A stretch of DNA of 64,000 nucleotides from an uncultured Lachnospiraceae bacterium (GTDB taxonomy: Bacteria > Bacillota > Clostridia > Lachnospirales > Lachnospiraceae). The DNA lies in contig CALWIA010000033.1 of the NCBI GenBank assembly GCA_944380605.1, positions 1 to 64,000 on the forward strand, in the 5' to 3' direction. The translations under genes and the position numbers were made by a program. The stretch's first letter is position 1, and every line of letters starts with the position of its first letter. Positions 16,046-26,144 of the stretch are shown here, piece after piece. Under the pieces are notes generated by a model. It had not been told where the DNA came from. It saw only the letters and a list, made by a program, of their open reading frames with translations, and did not search any database.

Positions 16046-17314
16046 TTGTCAGAGATACGGATCCGCGGGCTGTGTCCGCTGAAAGGTGAAATTGCGATAC
16101 AGGGATCAAAAAACGCGGCGCTGCCGATGATGGCCGCGTCGGTACTGCATAAAGGAACGACGGTGCTGACCCATGTCCCCAGAATACAGGATGTTTTCTG
16201 TATGATGGGGATATTGGAGTCTATGGGCTGCCGGTGCCGCCTGGAGGGGCATCAGCTGGAAATCGACGCGGCTGATCTGACGTCGGTGTCGATTCCCGAG
16301 CACTATATCAAGGCCATGCGCTCGTCCATCATTCTGCTGGGACCGCTGCTGGGCCGTTTCGGAGAAGCGGTGACCAGCTATCCCGGCGGCTGTTCCATTG
16401 GACGGCGTCCCATCGATCTGCATCTGGAAGCGCTGCGGCGGCTGGGCGCCGGGATCCGGGAAGAAGATGGAAAAATCCTGGCCAGCGCCGGCAGGCTTGT
16501 GGGCGCCGAGATCCGGTTCGGTTTTCCCAGCGTGGGAGCTACGGAAAACGCCCTGATGGCCGCGGTGCTGGCGGAAGGGACAACGGTGATCCGGGGCGCG
16601 GCCAGGGAACCGGAGATCCAGGAACTGAGCCACATGCTGAACGGCATGGGGGCCCGGATCCGGGGGGCCGGCACCGATGTGATCCAGGTGGAAGGCGTGA
16701 AAACGCTGCGGGATACCCAGGTCCGTGTAAGCGGCGACCGGATCGCGGCCGGCACCTACATAGCCTGCGTTATGGCGGCCGGCGGCCGGATCTGTCTGCG
16801 GCAGACGGAGCCGGAGTCGATGACGGCGGTGCTTTCGGCCTTTTCCCGCATGGGAGCCAGGATCCAGGCCGGCGGGGAGACGGTGACCGCGTCTATGGAC
16901 GGCCGTCCCGCAGCCATCGACTTAAGAACCAGTCCCTACCCCGGCTTTCCCACAGACCTGCAGTCGCCGGCGCTGGCGGTGCTGGCGTCGGGACGGGGAA
17001 CCTCCTGCCTGGAGGAAACCGTGTTTGAAGGCCGTTTTGCCACGGCCCGGGAACTGGTCAAAATGGGAGCCCGGATCCGCGTGGAAGGGAACCGGGCCAT
17101 GGTCGAAGGCCGGTTCCCGCTGACCGGAACCCGGGTGGAGGCGCCGGATCTGCGGGGCGGGGCAGCGCTGGCGGCCGCGGCCATGGCGGCGGAAGGTGAA
17201 ACGGTGATCGGACAGTGCCGTCATATTTTCCGGGGATACGAGGACATCTGCCGGGATCTGGCGGCGCTGGGAGCATCCATACAGAGAGAGAGCGAAGCAA
17301 CATGGGTCGAATGA
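16046..17314 (+). CDS. murA: UDP-N-acetylglucosamine 1-carboxyvinyltransferase MurA
   Basis: MurA adds enolpyruvate to UDP-GlcNAc, the first committed step of peptidoglycan synthesis and the target of fosfomycin. The 422-aa product has the KNAALPMMAASVL start and the active-site loop YPGGCSIGRRPIDLH with the catalytic cysteine at residue 116. Cys here (not Asp) predicts fosfomycin sensitivity at this enzyme. The TTG start at 16046 follows GGGAGGGAG by 7 nt. It occupies the slot where many Firmicutes have murG/murB. The stop overlaps the ftsQ start region. Confidence 0.95.
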   Translation: MSEIRIRGLCPLKGEIAIQGSKNAALPMMAASVLHKGTTVLTHVPRIQDVFCMMGILESMGCRCRLEGHQLEIDAADLTSVSIPEHYIKAMRSSIILLGPLLGRFGEAVTSYPGGCSIGRRPIDLHLEALRRLGAGIREEDGKILASAGRLVGAEIRFGFPSVGATENALMAAVLAEGTTVIRGAAREPEIQELSHMLNGMGARIRGAGTDVIQVEGVKTLRDTQVRVSGDRIAAGTYIACVMAAGGRICLRQTEPESMTAVLSAFSRMGARIQAGGETVTASMDGRPAAIDLRTSPYPGFPTDLQSPALAVLASGRGTSCLEETVFEGRFATARELVKMGARIRVEGNRAMVEGRFPLTGTRVEAPDLRGGAALAAAAMAAEGETVIGQCRHIFRGYEDICRDLAALGASIQRESEATWVE

Positions 17315-18018
17315 AGAAATCCTACAAGATACTGGCAGCAGCGCTGCTGCTTGCGGCGGCACTTACGGCGCTGCTGTCCGTAAGCATCCGGCAGGTGACG
17401 GTTTCCGGAAACAGCCGGTATTCGGACCAGGAAATGGTGGACCTGGTTTTTCAGAAGCGGACGGACTGGAACACCCTGGTCTGCTATCTGAAAAACCGGT
17501 TTGGCAGCCATCCCCAGGTGCCCTTTGTGGAGGACTACCAGCTGGTGTTCCACAGCCCGTTTCACGTGGAGATCATTGTCCACGAAAAAAGCGTGGTGGG
17601 CTGCGTCTCCTACATGAGCAGCTACATGTATTTTGACAAAGATGGCATCGTGGTGGAAAGCACCAGCCAGCCGCTGGAGGGAATTCCCTGTGTGGAAGGA
17701 CTGGAATTCGGTTCCATTGTGCTGCACCAGCCGCTGCCGGTGGAGAGCCAGACCGTGTTCGAGGATATCCTGAACCTGACGCAGGTACTGGAAGTGTACG
17801 GCATCCGGGCGGACCGGATCCGCTACAATTCCCGGGGAGAGGCCACCCTGTTTATCCAGGATTTGGAAGTGTTTCTGGGGGACGACGCGGACACTGCCGG
17901 CAAGGTGGCGGAGCTGTCGGACATGATGCCCCAGCTGGAGGGAAAGAAAGGAACTTTGTATCTGGATTCCTACGATCCGGTGAACCGCCAGACCATGTAC
18001 ACGTTTAAAAAGAAGTAA
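17302..18018 (+). CDS. ftsQ: FtsQ/DivIB-type cell division protein
   Basis: FtsQ/DivIB is a bitopic divisome protein with an external POTRA domain. The 238-aa product has a short basic N-terminus, a membrane helix (about 9-27) and a POTRA-like start (IRQVTVSGNSRYSDQEMVDLV, about 28-48). A beta-rich DivIB domain follows (YMYFDKDGIVVESTSQP). Starts at 17302 and 17311 are both possible. The latter overlaps the murA stop as ATGA; ribosome-binding signals are weak for both, which suggests coupling to murA. Confidence 0.9.
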   Translation: MGRMKKSYKILAAALLLAAALTALLSVSIRQVTVSGNSRYSDQEMVDLVFQKRTDWNTLVCYLKNRFGSHPQVPFVEDYQLVFHSPFHVEIIVHEKSVVGCVSYMSSYMYFDKDGIVVESTSQPLEGIPCVEGLEFGSIVLHQPLPVESQTVFEDILNLTQVLEVYGIRADRIRYNSRGEATLFIQDLEVFLGDDADTAGKVAELSDMMPQLEGKKGTLYLDSYDPVNRQTMYTFKKK

Positions 18019-18037
18019 CAATTTCTTAAAAAAGTGG

Positions 18038-18066
18038 TTGATATTTTAGGGGAAATAAAATATAGT
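18038..18066 (+). promoter_or_regulatory. Strong sigma-A promoter of ftsZ
   Basis: TTGATA (18038-18043), a 17-nt spacer and TATAGT (18061-18066) lie in an AT-rich stretch 100 nt upstream of ftsZ. This gives ftsZ its own high-level transcription. Confidence 0.8.
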
Positions 18067-18167
18067 ATTAGATAGACTAGTTTTGTATTTGGTTCTATCA
18101 GACAGAAAACAGAAAGTGCCGGAATGCGCATGTCAGAGCGCGGCCCGGAATGAAGGAGGAATTTTCT

Positions 18168-19406
<1,239 letters not shown>

Positions 19407-19422
19407 GAAAGAACATGAATCG

Positions 19423-19455
19423 GAACCATCCGCATATGCGGGTGGTTCTTTTTTT
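19423..19455 (+). terminator. Rho-independent terminator after ftsZ
   Basis: A near-perfect hairpin from GAACCATCCGC to GCGGGTGGTTC (19423-19448) is followed by a T run. It separates the dcw cluster from spoIIGA. Confidence 0.92.
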
Positions 19456-19520
19456 GTCGATGAATTCTCTGCCTGCGCCTACGGATTGTGACAAAATCTG
19501 CCGCCGGAATTTTTTATAAT
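19455..19520 (+). promoter_or_regulatory. Candidate Spo0A-controlled spoIIG promoter
   Basis: TATAAT lies at 19515-19520 and a -35-like GTGACA at 19488-19493, 21 nt apart. That is too long for ordinary sigma-A but like the 22-bp spacer known for Bacillus spoIIG. TGACAAA (19489-19495) overlaps the -35 and TGTCGAT (19455-19461) lies further upstream. Each differs from the Spo0A box TGNCGAA at one position. The layout suggests Spo0A-P activation. Confidence 0.55.
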
Positions 19521-19549
19521 GGGCAGTATGAGACAGGGGGCTGGAGAAA

Positions 19550-20443
19550 TTGGCGTATCAGCTGTACATCGACGAATTCTTCGCGGTGAACTTCGGAATG
19601 GATCTGATGCTTCTGTACCTGTTAAAAAGGGTTCTGAAGCTGAGAACGCCCGGCAGGCGTCTGCTTCTCTCCGCGCTGTTTGGAGGGCTGTGGGCGTGCC
19701 TGGCCATTCTTTTCCGGCTGCAAGCAGGGGCATATCTGTACGGAGCGGCGGATCGGGTCCCGGAGGCGGCGGTGTATGGACTCCGGCTGTTTGGCTGGGT
19801 TCTGGATACGTCGGTGCCGGGGCTGGTCATGGTGCGGCTGGCGTTTGCTCCTTCCGGTCCGGCTCAGCTGGCCCGGTGGTTTCTTCTGCTTCTGCTGGAA
19901 GCGGCGTGCGCGGGGGGCATTATGGAGTTTCTGCGCCCCTGTATCCGGCCGGCGGAAGGGCTGCCGCTTCTTGCCTTTGGCTTTCTGGCTGCCGGCACCG
20001 GTTTTCTGCTGCGGTTTTTGTGGCTGCAGGGCTGGAAGACCCGGCAGGCGCGGGCTTCCTACTGCCAGGTTACGCTGAAGGCGGGAGGGCGGTCCGTAGC
20101 CGCCGTAGGGTATCTGGACACGGGAAACCGCCTTTACGAACCGGGCAGCGGCGCTCCGGTCAACATTGTCTCAGACTCTGTATGGAAAAAATTGTGGAGA
20201 CCCGGCATGGAGCAGATCTCCGTTCCCTTCCGCACCGTGGGAAGTCCCTGGGGGCTTATGGAAGGGACGCGGATCGAGGCCATGGAGGTCCGGGAAGAGG
20301 ACGGAAGAGTCCGGCGGTGCCTGGCGCCGCTGGTGGCCAGAGCGCCGTTTCCGCTGACGGAAACCGGCGGCTACGACATGCTGCTGCATGAGGGGAATCC
20401 ATGGAAAGACGGACAAAAAGGAGGGAATGCCCATGGTGATTAA
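19550..20443 (+). CDS. spoIIGA: Sigma-E processing peptidase SpoIIGA
   Basis: SpoIIGA is a membrane aspartic protease that cleaves the pro-sequence from pro-sigma-E after a forespore signal. The 297-aa product has about five membrane helices in the first 165 residues, starting with [20 protein letters not shown]. The protease half has the active-site motif [11 protein letters not shown] with Asp190. The TTG start at 19550 gives the typical N-terminus; a weak GGAG lies before it. The gene overlaps sigE by 11 nt, so enzyme and substrate are translated together. Confidence 0.95.
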   Translation: MAYQLYIDEFFAVNFGMDLMLLYLLKRVLKLRTPGRRLLLSALFGGLWACLAILFRLQAGAYLYGAADRVPEAAVYGLRLFGWVLDTSVPGLVMVRLAFAPSGPAQLARWFLLLLLEAACAGGIMEFLRPCIRPAEGLPLLAFGFLAAGTGFLLRFLWLQGWKTRQARASYCQVTLKAGGRSVAAVGYLDTGNRLYEPGSGAPVNIVSDSVWKKLWRPGMEQISVPFRTVGSPWGLMEGTRIEAMEVREEDGRVRRCLAPLVARAPFPLTETGGYDMLLHEGNPWKDGQKGGNAHGD

Positions 20444-21173
20444 GGTTTCCATACCAAACCGGTTTCAGTTCAAAACCGTTCCCAGTTTTAAAACCATGCT
20501 GTTTCAGAAAGAGGGAGAGGTCCACTACATCGGGGGCGCTGACATTCTGCCGGCTCCGCTGGATGGGGAGGAAGAAAACCGGATGATCCGGATGCTGGGC
20601 ACAGAACGGGAAAAGGAGGCCAGGTCGGCGCTGATCGAACACAACCTGCGGCTGGTGGTGTACATAGCCAAAAAGTTCGACAATACCAGCGTAGGCGTGG
20701 AGGATCTGATTTCCATAGGAACCATCGGCTTAATCAAAGCCATCAACACCTTTAACCGGGACAAAAACATAAAGCTGGCGACGTACGCCTCCCGGTGCAT
20801 TGAAAATGAGATTCTGATGTATCTGCGGCGGAACAGCAAGACGAAGATGGAGGTTTCCATTGACGAGCCGCTGAATGTGGACTGGGACGGCAATGAACTG
20901 CTCTTGTCGGACATTCTGGGAACCGACGAGGACGTGATCTGCCGGAATCTGGAGCATGAGACGGAAAAAGATCTGCTGCACCTGGCCATCAGCCGGCTGA
21001 ATCCAAGGGAACAGAAGATCGTGGAGCTGCGCTACGGACTGCGGGATGAAGACGGAGAGGAGATGACCCAGAAGGAAGTGGCGGATCTTCTGGGCATCTC
21101 CCAGTCCTACATCTCCAGGCTGGAAAAGAAGATCATGAAGCGTCTGAAGAAGGAAATGGTTCGTTTTGAGTGA
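20433..21173 (+). CDS. sigE: RNA polymerase sporulation sigma factor SigE
   Basis: Sigma-E directs early mother-cell transcription. The 246-aa product has a pro-sequence of about 27 residues (ending [15 protein letters not shown] at the likely cleavage region). Region 2 has [15 protein letters not shown] and [20 protein letters not shown], and region 4 has [23 protein letters not shown] 20433 sits 8 nt after AAGGAGG; ATG 20427 is too close to it. Its substrate processor SpoIIGA is immediately upstream. The last 41 nt overlap the 3' end of the convergent citXG gene. Confidence 0.95.
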   Translation: MVIKVSIPNRFQFKTVPSFKTMLFQKEGEVHYIGGADILPAPLDGEEENRMIRMLGTEREKEARSALIEHNLRLVVYIAKKFDNTSVGVEDLISIGTIGLIKAINTFNRDKNIKLATYASRCIENEILMYLRRNSKTKMEVSIDEPLNVDWDGNELLLSDILGTDEDVICRNLEHETEKDLLHLAISRLNPREQKIVELRYGLRDEDGEEMTQKEVADLLGISQSYISRLEKKIMKRLKKEMVRFE

Positions 21174-22548
21174 GGGATTCCAGGGAATCCACAAAATACG
21201 TGAGGGCCAGCATGTCGGCGCTGCCGCCGGGGCTGATGCCGGCGGCGGAAAACTCCCGGTCCAGCTGGCGGATTTCCCGGAGGTAGTCCCGGTTTTCCAG
21301 GCCGGAGTCCAGCAGCCTGCGGACCCGTCTGCGGACCTCCAGCATGGTGTCGTAATCGGAACGGGCAATGACGTTGGTATCCTGGGTGCCGGCCAGAATG
21401 TGCAGTAGCGTCAGGACGCCGGCGTCGTTTTGGGAAAAGCCGCGGTTTTTATATCCGCGGTACACCGGCAGCCCCAGCTGGAATACGCCCGGGTATCCGG
21501 CAGAGGCTTCTCCCCGGATGCCGGTGACGCCGAAGCGGACGTAGAGCTGCTCGCCGTGGGTTTTGGCGGTCTCTTCGGTCAGGCCGTGGAAGTCGTCCAT
21601 CAGATGGGCGGTCATGCGGGCGCAGGTGTCCTGCAGGGCCTGTTCCGTAAGGGGCACCTGGCAGCCATAGAGGTATCCCAGGGCCGCGCAGAAGACGCCC
21701 AGGGAAAAGATCATGCCCTTGTGGGTGTTGACGCCTCCGGTGGCCTGCCGCATGGTCTCTTCCGCCTGGATGCCGATGGGACGGATCAGGGAAAACACCT
21801 GGGGACAGGGTTTGGCGTGGTTCTGTATGCCGCATAAGGTAAATTCCTCAAAGTACTGGTTCAGGGAAACGGCGCTGTCCTGGAAGGTAAAAAAGTCCAT
21901 GTCCGTATGAGCGCCGGAATTGTCCCGGTCTACCAGACCGGGCTTGGGGGTGGCGGCCACCTCGTACAGCAGGGCGGCCATGGACAGGGAAGAGACGCGG
22001 CGGGCGTACTGCCGGTCAAAATATTCGGTCATAATGGCGCATTCCCGCCGGAGAATCTCATCGACGGAATGGGCCCGGGACCGGCTGCACACAAAAGCCT
22101 CTTTGCCGCAGACCAGGCACCGGCGGGGCGGCAGGTGAAAGACTTCCCGGGAAATCTTGGAACCGTCGGGGCGGATCACGTCCAGGTCAAACAGCCGCCC
22201 CAGGGCCAGCCGTTCTTCCAGCCGGCACAGCACCTCTTTGATTTTCATGGGATCGGCGTCCACCGACAGAAAGGCCTCCCGGCCGGTGATGTCCCGGATC
22301 TGGTGCTCCTTCCGGATGGGCAGGCGCCAGGCGGAGCACTGCACCCGGATCAGCCGCAGTCCTTCTTCAAAGGTGCGCTCCGCCAGGGGAAACACCTTGA
22401 TGGGGCCGGGAATGTTGAGGGTAAAGGAAATCAGCGGAAGCCCGGAGGTTTTCAGCATCTGTCTCTGCACCGCCTGGCGCCGTTCTCTGGCGTCCAGCAT
22501 GCGGGGCAGATCGACATAGGTTCCGGTTACAATTTTCTGTATATCCAT
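21133..22548 (-). CDS. citXG: CitX-CitG fusion: citrate lyase prosthetic-group synthesis and transfer
   Basis: The 471-aa protein joins two enzymes. The N-terminal CitX domain (about 1-170) transfers the triphosphoribosyl-dephospho-CoA prosthetic group to the citrate lyase acyl carrier protein. The C-terminal CitG domain (about 185-460; [40 protein letters not shown]) makes that group from dephospho-CoA and ATP. CitX has a [16 protein letters not shown] block. No citD, citE, citF or citC gene lies in the window, so its target is encoded elsewhere. It is convergent with sigE and overlaps it by 41 nt. Confidence 0.92.
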   Translation of the reverse strand: MDIQKIVTGTYVDLPRMLDARERRQAVQRQMLKTSGLPLISFTLNIPGPIKVFPLAERTFEEGLRLIRVQCSAWRLPIRKEHQIRDITGREAFLSVDADPMKIKEVLCRLEERLALGRLFDLDVIRPDGSKISREVFHLPPRRCLVCGKEAFVCSRSRAHSVDEILRRECAIMTEYFDRQYARRVSSLSMAALLYEVAATPKPGLVDRDNSGAHTDMDFFTFQDSAVSLNQYFEEFTLCGIQNHAKPCPQVFSLIRPIGIQAEETMRQATGGVNTHKGMIFSLGVFCAALGYLYGCQVPLTEQALQDTCARMTAHLMDDFHGLTEETAKTHGEQLYVRFGVTGIRGEASAGYPGVFQLGLPVYRGYKNRGFSQNDAGVLTLLHILAGTQDTNVIARSDYDTMLEVRRRVRRLLDSGLENRDYLREIRQLDREFSAAGISPGGSADMLALTYFVDSLESLTQNEPFPSSDAS

Positions 22549-22575
22549 AAACGGGAATCTCCTGTGTTTTTTTCT

Positions 22576-22604
22576 ATTCTATCAGTTTTTTCCTCCGTTG
22601 TCAT
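22576..22604 (-). promoter_or_regulatory. Sigma-A promoter of citXG
   Basis: On the minus strand ATGACA (22599-22604) and TAGAAT (22576-22581) are separated by 17 nt. The -35 touches the palindrome at 22604-22621. Confidence 0.65.
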
Positions 22605-22621
22605 TTCAGAAATTTCTGAAA
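22604..22621. promoter_or_regulatory. Perfect 18-bp palindrome between divergent promoters
   Basis: TTTCAGAAATTTCTGAAA is its own reverse complement. It abuts the -35 of citXG on one side and lies 2 nt upstream of the DUF1538 -35 (TTGACG at 22624) on the other. This is the position expected for an operator that controls both transcripts. The regulator is unknown. Confidence 0.7.
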
Positions 22622-22623
22622 CA

Positions 22624-22653
22624 TTGACGGCAGACAAAAAAATATGGTAACAT
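22624..22653 (+). promoter_or_regulatory. Sigma-A promoter of the DUF1538-PII operon
   Basis: TTGACG (22624-22629) and TAACAT (22648-22653) are 18 nt apart, about 55 nt upstream of the TTG start at 22709. Confidence 0.6.
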
Positions 22654-22708
22654 AAAACAAAACCCTTCAGGTCTTTGGGGCCTGTAAGCAGAAACGGAGG
22701 ACGACAGA

Positions 22709-24241
22709 TTGTTTTATAAGACCAAACTGCAGGAAAAACTGGAAGAGTCCCTGAAGGCGGTGCTGCCGGTGGCGGCCATCGTACTGCTTCTGTGCTTTTC
22801 CATAGCGCCGGTTTCCCCGGGCATTCTGCTGGAATTCCTCATGGGAGCCCTGCTGCTGGTGGTCGGGATGATGTTTTTTTCCCTGGGAGCGGAACTGTCC
22901 ATGACGCCTATGGGCGAACGGGTGGGCAGCAGCATGCTGAAGGCCAGGAAGCTGTGGATCACCGTGGCCATCGGCTTTCTTCTGGGATTTGTGGTGACCA
23001 TATCGGAACCGGATCTGCAGGTGCTGGCCAATCAGGTGCCGTCGGTGCCCAATATGACGCTGATTCTGGCGGTGGCCTGCGGCGTCGGCATCTTTCTGGT
23101 GCTGGCGCTTCTGCGGATGCTGTTCGGCATCGCCCTGGCGCCGATGCTGATTGTGCTGTATCTGCTGGTCATTGGGCTCACCCTGTTTGTGCCGGCGGAC
23201 TTCCAGGCGGTGGCCTTTGATTCCGGCGGCGTGACCACCGGCCCCATGACCGTGCCCTTTATTATGGCGCTGGGCGTCGGTATTTCCATGATCCGAAACG
23301 ACCGCCACGCGGCGGACGACAGCTTCGGCCTGGTGGCGCTGTGCTCCATAGGGCCGATTCTGGCGGTGCTGCTGCTGGGGATTCTCTACCATCCGGACAG
23401 CACTTACGCGGCGGAAGAAATCGTGGAAATCGTGGACTCCCGGATGCTGGGCCGGATGTTTCTGGCGGAAATTCCTGCCTATATGAAGGAAATCGGGGTT
23501 TCTCTGCTGCCCATCGTGCTCTTTTTCGGGCTGTTTCAGATCTTCTCTCTGCGGATGGAGAGCCGGGCCCTGCTAAAAATCGGCATCGGCCTGGTGTATA
23601 CCTATGTGGGCCTGGTGCTGTTTCTGACCGGCGCCAACGTGGGATTTATGCCTGCCGGCACCTATCTGGGCCGGACCCTGGCGGCGCTTCCGGAAAAATG
23701 GGTGATCGTGCCGGTGGGCATGGTCATCGGCTACTTTATCGTGCTGGCGGAGCCGGCGGTCTACGTGCTGATGAAGCAGGTGGAAGAGCTGACCGACGGC
23801 GCGATTTCCGGCACGGCCATGAAGCTGAGCCTGTCGGTGGGCGTGGCGGTGTCTGTGGGTCTGGCCATGACCCGGGTGCTGACGGGAATTTCCATTCTCT
23901 GGTATCTGATTCCCGGATACGGCGCGGCGCTGGCGCTGTCCTTTTTCGTGCCGAAGATTTTTACGGCCATTGCCTTTGACTCCGGCGGCGTGGCGTCCGG
24001 TCCCATGACCACCACGTTTCTGCTGCCGCTGGCCATTGGCGCCTGCCAATCGGCGGGAGGCGATCTGGTGCGGGACGCCTTCGGCGTAGTGGCTATGGTG
24101 GCCATGACGCCGTTGATTACCATACAGGTGCTGGGACTGATCTACAGCATTCGCAGCGCTGAAGCGGGCGCGGCGGAAACGGCGGCGGCTTCCGGCAACG
24201 GCCTGGAAGACTACGGCCTGTACGATGTGATTGAACTGTAG
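22709..24241 (+). CDS. DUF1538 family membrane protein with two repeats
   Basis: This 510-aa membrane protein has about twelve to fourteen helices and consists of two DUF1538 halves. Each half carries a near-identical signature: AFDSGGVTTGPMTVPFIMALG (about 170-190) and AFDSGGVASGPMTTTFLLPLA (about 423-443). The Ser-Gly-Gly and Gly-Pro-Met pattern in a pseudo-symmetric repeat suggests a transporter, but the substrate is not known. The TTG start follows CGGAGG. The PII-like gene starts 13 nt downstream, and such pairs recur in Firmicutes, so the PII protein probably gates this protein. Confidence 0.87.
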   Translation: MFYKTKLQEKLEESLKAVLPVAAIVLLLCFSIAPVSPGILLEFLMGALLLVVGMMFFSLGAELSMTPMGERVGSSMLKARKLWITVAIGFLLGFVVTISEPDLQVLANQVPSVPNMTLILAVACGVGIFLVLALLRMLFGIALAPMLIVLYLLVIGLTLFVPADFQAVAFDSGGVTTGPMTVPFIMALGVGISMIRNDRHAADDSFGLVALCSIGPILAVLLLGILYHPDSTYAAEEIVEIVDSRMLGRMFLAEIPAYMKEIGVSLLPIVLFFGLFQIFSLRMESRALLKIGIGLVYTYVGLVLFLTGANVGFMPAGTYLGRTLAALPEKWVIVPVGMVIGYFIVLAEPAVYVLMKQVEELTDGAISGTAMKLSLSVGVAVSVGLAMTRVLTGISILWYLIPGYGAALALSFFVPKIFTAIAFDSGGVASGPMTTTFLLPLAIGACQSAGGDLVRDAFGVVAMVAMTPLITIQVLGLIYSIRSAEAGAAETAAASGNGLEDYGLYDVIEL

Positions 24242-24254
24242 GGAGGGAAGGAAG

Positions 24255-24941
24255 ATGAGCCAGGTGTTTCTGATGCATACCATTGTGAGCCGGGGAATGC
24301 TGCCCAAGATCCTTTCCTTTTATCAGGAGACGAAGATTGCGGCCAACCTGGTGACGCTGGGAAGAGGAACGGCGGCCAGCGAGGTGCTGGATTATTTCGG
24401 GCTGGAAGCCTCGGAAAAAGCGGTGCTGTTTTCCGTGGTGACGGATTCGGCGTGGCAGGAAGTCAAAAAAGGACTGACCCGCCGCTTCCGCATTGACGTG
24501 CCGGGCACAGGCATTGCCTTCTGCGTGCCTATGGCTAGCGTCGGCGGCAGGCGGGAACTGGAGTTTCTGACGCAGAACCAGGATTACAGGAAAGGGGAAG
24601 AGAGCGGTTTGAAGGATACGGCGCATGAAATGCTGGTGGTGATTTCCAACCAGGGCTATACGGAACTGGTGATGGACGCGGCGAAAAAGGCGGGAGCCGG
24701 CGGAGGCACGGTGATCCACGCCAGAGGCACGGGAATGGAGAAGGCGGAGGCCTTTTTCGGCATTTCTCTGGCTTCGGAGAAGGAAATGACCTTTATTGTG
24801 GCCAAAAGCAGCCAGAAAAAGGCGATTATGGAATCGGTGATGCGGGAGGCGGGCATGGAAAGCAAGGCGAAGGCCATTGTCTTTTCCCTGCCGGTGACGG
24901 ATACCGCCGGCCTGCGCCTGGTGGAAGCGGAAGAAGAATGA
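24255..24941 (+). CDS. PII-like regulator with two tandem domains
   Basis: This 228-aa protein is built from two PII-like ferredoxin folds (about 1-105 and 120-225). The second has a GTVIHARGTGMEKAEAFFGI T-loop-like block, as in GlnB-type proteins (GRG/HARG). PII proteins bind nucleotides and small metabolites and gate transporters. Fusion of two copies is unusual for classical GlnB. The start at ATG 24255 follows GGAGGGAAGG; an upstream ATG at 24231 lies within the DUF1538 gene. It overlaps the MerR-methyltransferase gene by 4 nt (ATGA). Confidence 0.82.
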   Translation: MSQVFLMHTIVSRGMLPKILSFYQETKIAANLVTLGRGTAASEVLDYFGLEASEKAVLFSVVTDSAWQEVKKGLTRRFRIDVPGTGIAFCVPMASVGGRRELEFLTQNQDYRKGEESGLKDTAHEMLVVISNQGYTELVMDAAKKAGAGGGTVIHARGTGMEKAEAFFGISLASEKEMTFIVAKSSQKKAIMESVMREAGMESKAKAIVFSLPVTDTAGLRLVEAEEE

Positions 24942-26122
24942 AAGATTACTATACCTCCGGGGAATTTGCCAGAAAGGCCAACGTGACGGTGCGCACCCTG
25001 CGGTTTTACGACAAGGAGGGAATTTTAAAGCCCAGCCGGGTAAACAGCGCCGGATACCGGATGTACACCGACGAGGATTTCGGGCGGCTGCAGAAGATCC
25101 TGTCGCTGAAGTATCTGGGTTTTTCTCTGGAAGAAATCATGGCCATGACTATCAACGACGACGCGGAGGACATCGCCCGGTCCCTGGCGATGCAGCGGGA
25201 ACTGATCCGCAGGCGGATCCGTCATCTGGAACTGATGGAACAGACCCTGGATGGCACGGCCCGGGTGCTGGAGACTTCGGGACAGGTGGACTGGAACAAC
25301 ATCCTGCACCTGATCCACATCACCAATATGGAGCACGCCCTGGTGGACCAGTACAAAACCGCGGTGAATTTAAACGTCCGCATCGCGCTGCACAGCCGGT
25401 TCTCCTGCAGCCCGGTGCCCTGGTTTGCCTGGCTGGCGTCCCAGCTGCCCATAGAGGAAAACCGGCGGTTTCTGGAGGTGGGCTGCGGCAACGGCCAGCT
25501 GTGGCTGAACCTGGAGCCGGAACGGCTGAGGGACCGGCAGATCTATGTGACGGATCTGTCTTCCGGCATGGTGGAAGACGCGGCGGGGCTTTTAAAATCC
25601 TCCGGCCGGGATTTTTTGACCTTTGAAACCCAGGACTGCCAGTCGCTGTCCTATGAGGACGGATCCTTTGACGTGGTCATCGCCAACCATGTGCTGTTTT
25701 ACGTCAAGGACATGGACCGGGCGCTGGGGGAAATCTGCCGGGTGCTGCGGCCCGGCGGCCTGTTTTTCTGCAGCACCTACGGGCGGGAGCATATGAAGGA
25801 GATCACCCTGCTGGTGCAGGAGTTTGATCCCCGCATCACCCTGTCGGAAGTGGCGCTGTACGAGCAGTTCGGCCTGGAAAATGGACAGGCCAGGCTGAAA
25901 CCCTATTTTTCTGCGGTGGAAAAGCGGATGCACGACGACTGCCTGCTGGTGGACGAGGCGGAGCCGCTGCTGGACTACATCCTGTCCTGCCACGGCAACC
26001 AGAGCGAGATCCTGAGCCGGAGGCAGCTGGAGTTTAAGCAGTTTCTGCAGAAAAAAATCCAGGAAAAAGGCAGGATCCGCATTACCAAGGAAGCGGGGAT
26101 TTTTGTCTGCCGGAAAGCCTGA
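24938..26122 (+). CDS. MerR-family regulator fused to a SAM-dependent methyltransferase
   Basis: The 394-aa product starts with a MerR winged-helix domain (YYTSGEFARKANVTVRTLRFYDKEGILKPS, residues 4-33) and its coiled coil (to about 120). It continues as a class I methyltransferase with motif I LEVGCGNGQ (about 179-187), an Asp block DLSSGMVEDA and the GEICRVLRPGGLFFC segment. The effector domain of a MerR protein is thus an enzyme fold that may sense SAM or a small substrate. It is the third gene of the DUF1538-PII operon. A MerR-type dyad sits in the next promoter (26145-26175), so the rml operon is its likely target. Confidence 0.87.
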   Translation: MKDYYTSGEFARKANVTVRTLRFYDKEGILKPSRVNSAGYRMYTDEDFGRLQKILSLKYLGFSLEEIMAMTINDDAEDIARSLAMQRELIRRRIRHLELMEQTLDGTARVLETSGQVDWNNILHLIHITNMEHALVDQYKTAVNLNVRIALHSRFSCSPVPWFAWLASQLPIEENRRFLEVGCGNGQLWLNLEPERLRDRQIYVTDLSSGMVEDAAGLLKSSGRDFLTFETQDCQSLSYEDGSFDVVIANHVLFYVKDMDRALGEICRVLRPGGLFFCSTYGREHMKEITLLVQEFDPRITLSEVALYEQFGLENGQARLKPYFSAVEKRMHDDCLLVDEAEPLLDYILSCHGNQSEILSRRQLEFKQFLQKKIQEKGRIRITKEAGIFVCRKA

Positions 26123-26144
26123 GACGAAAAATTTGGAAAAGGCC

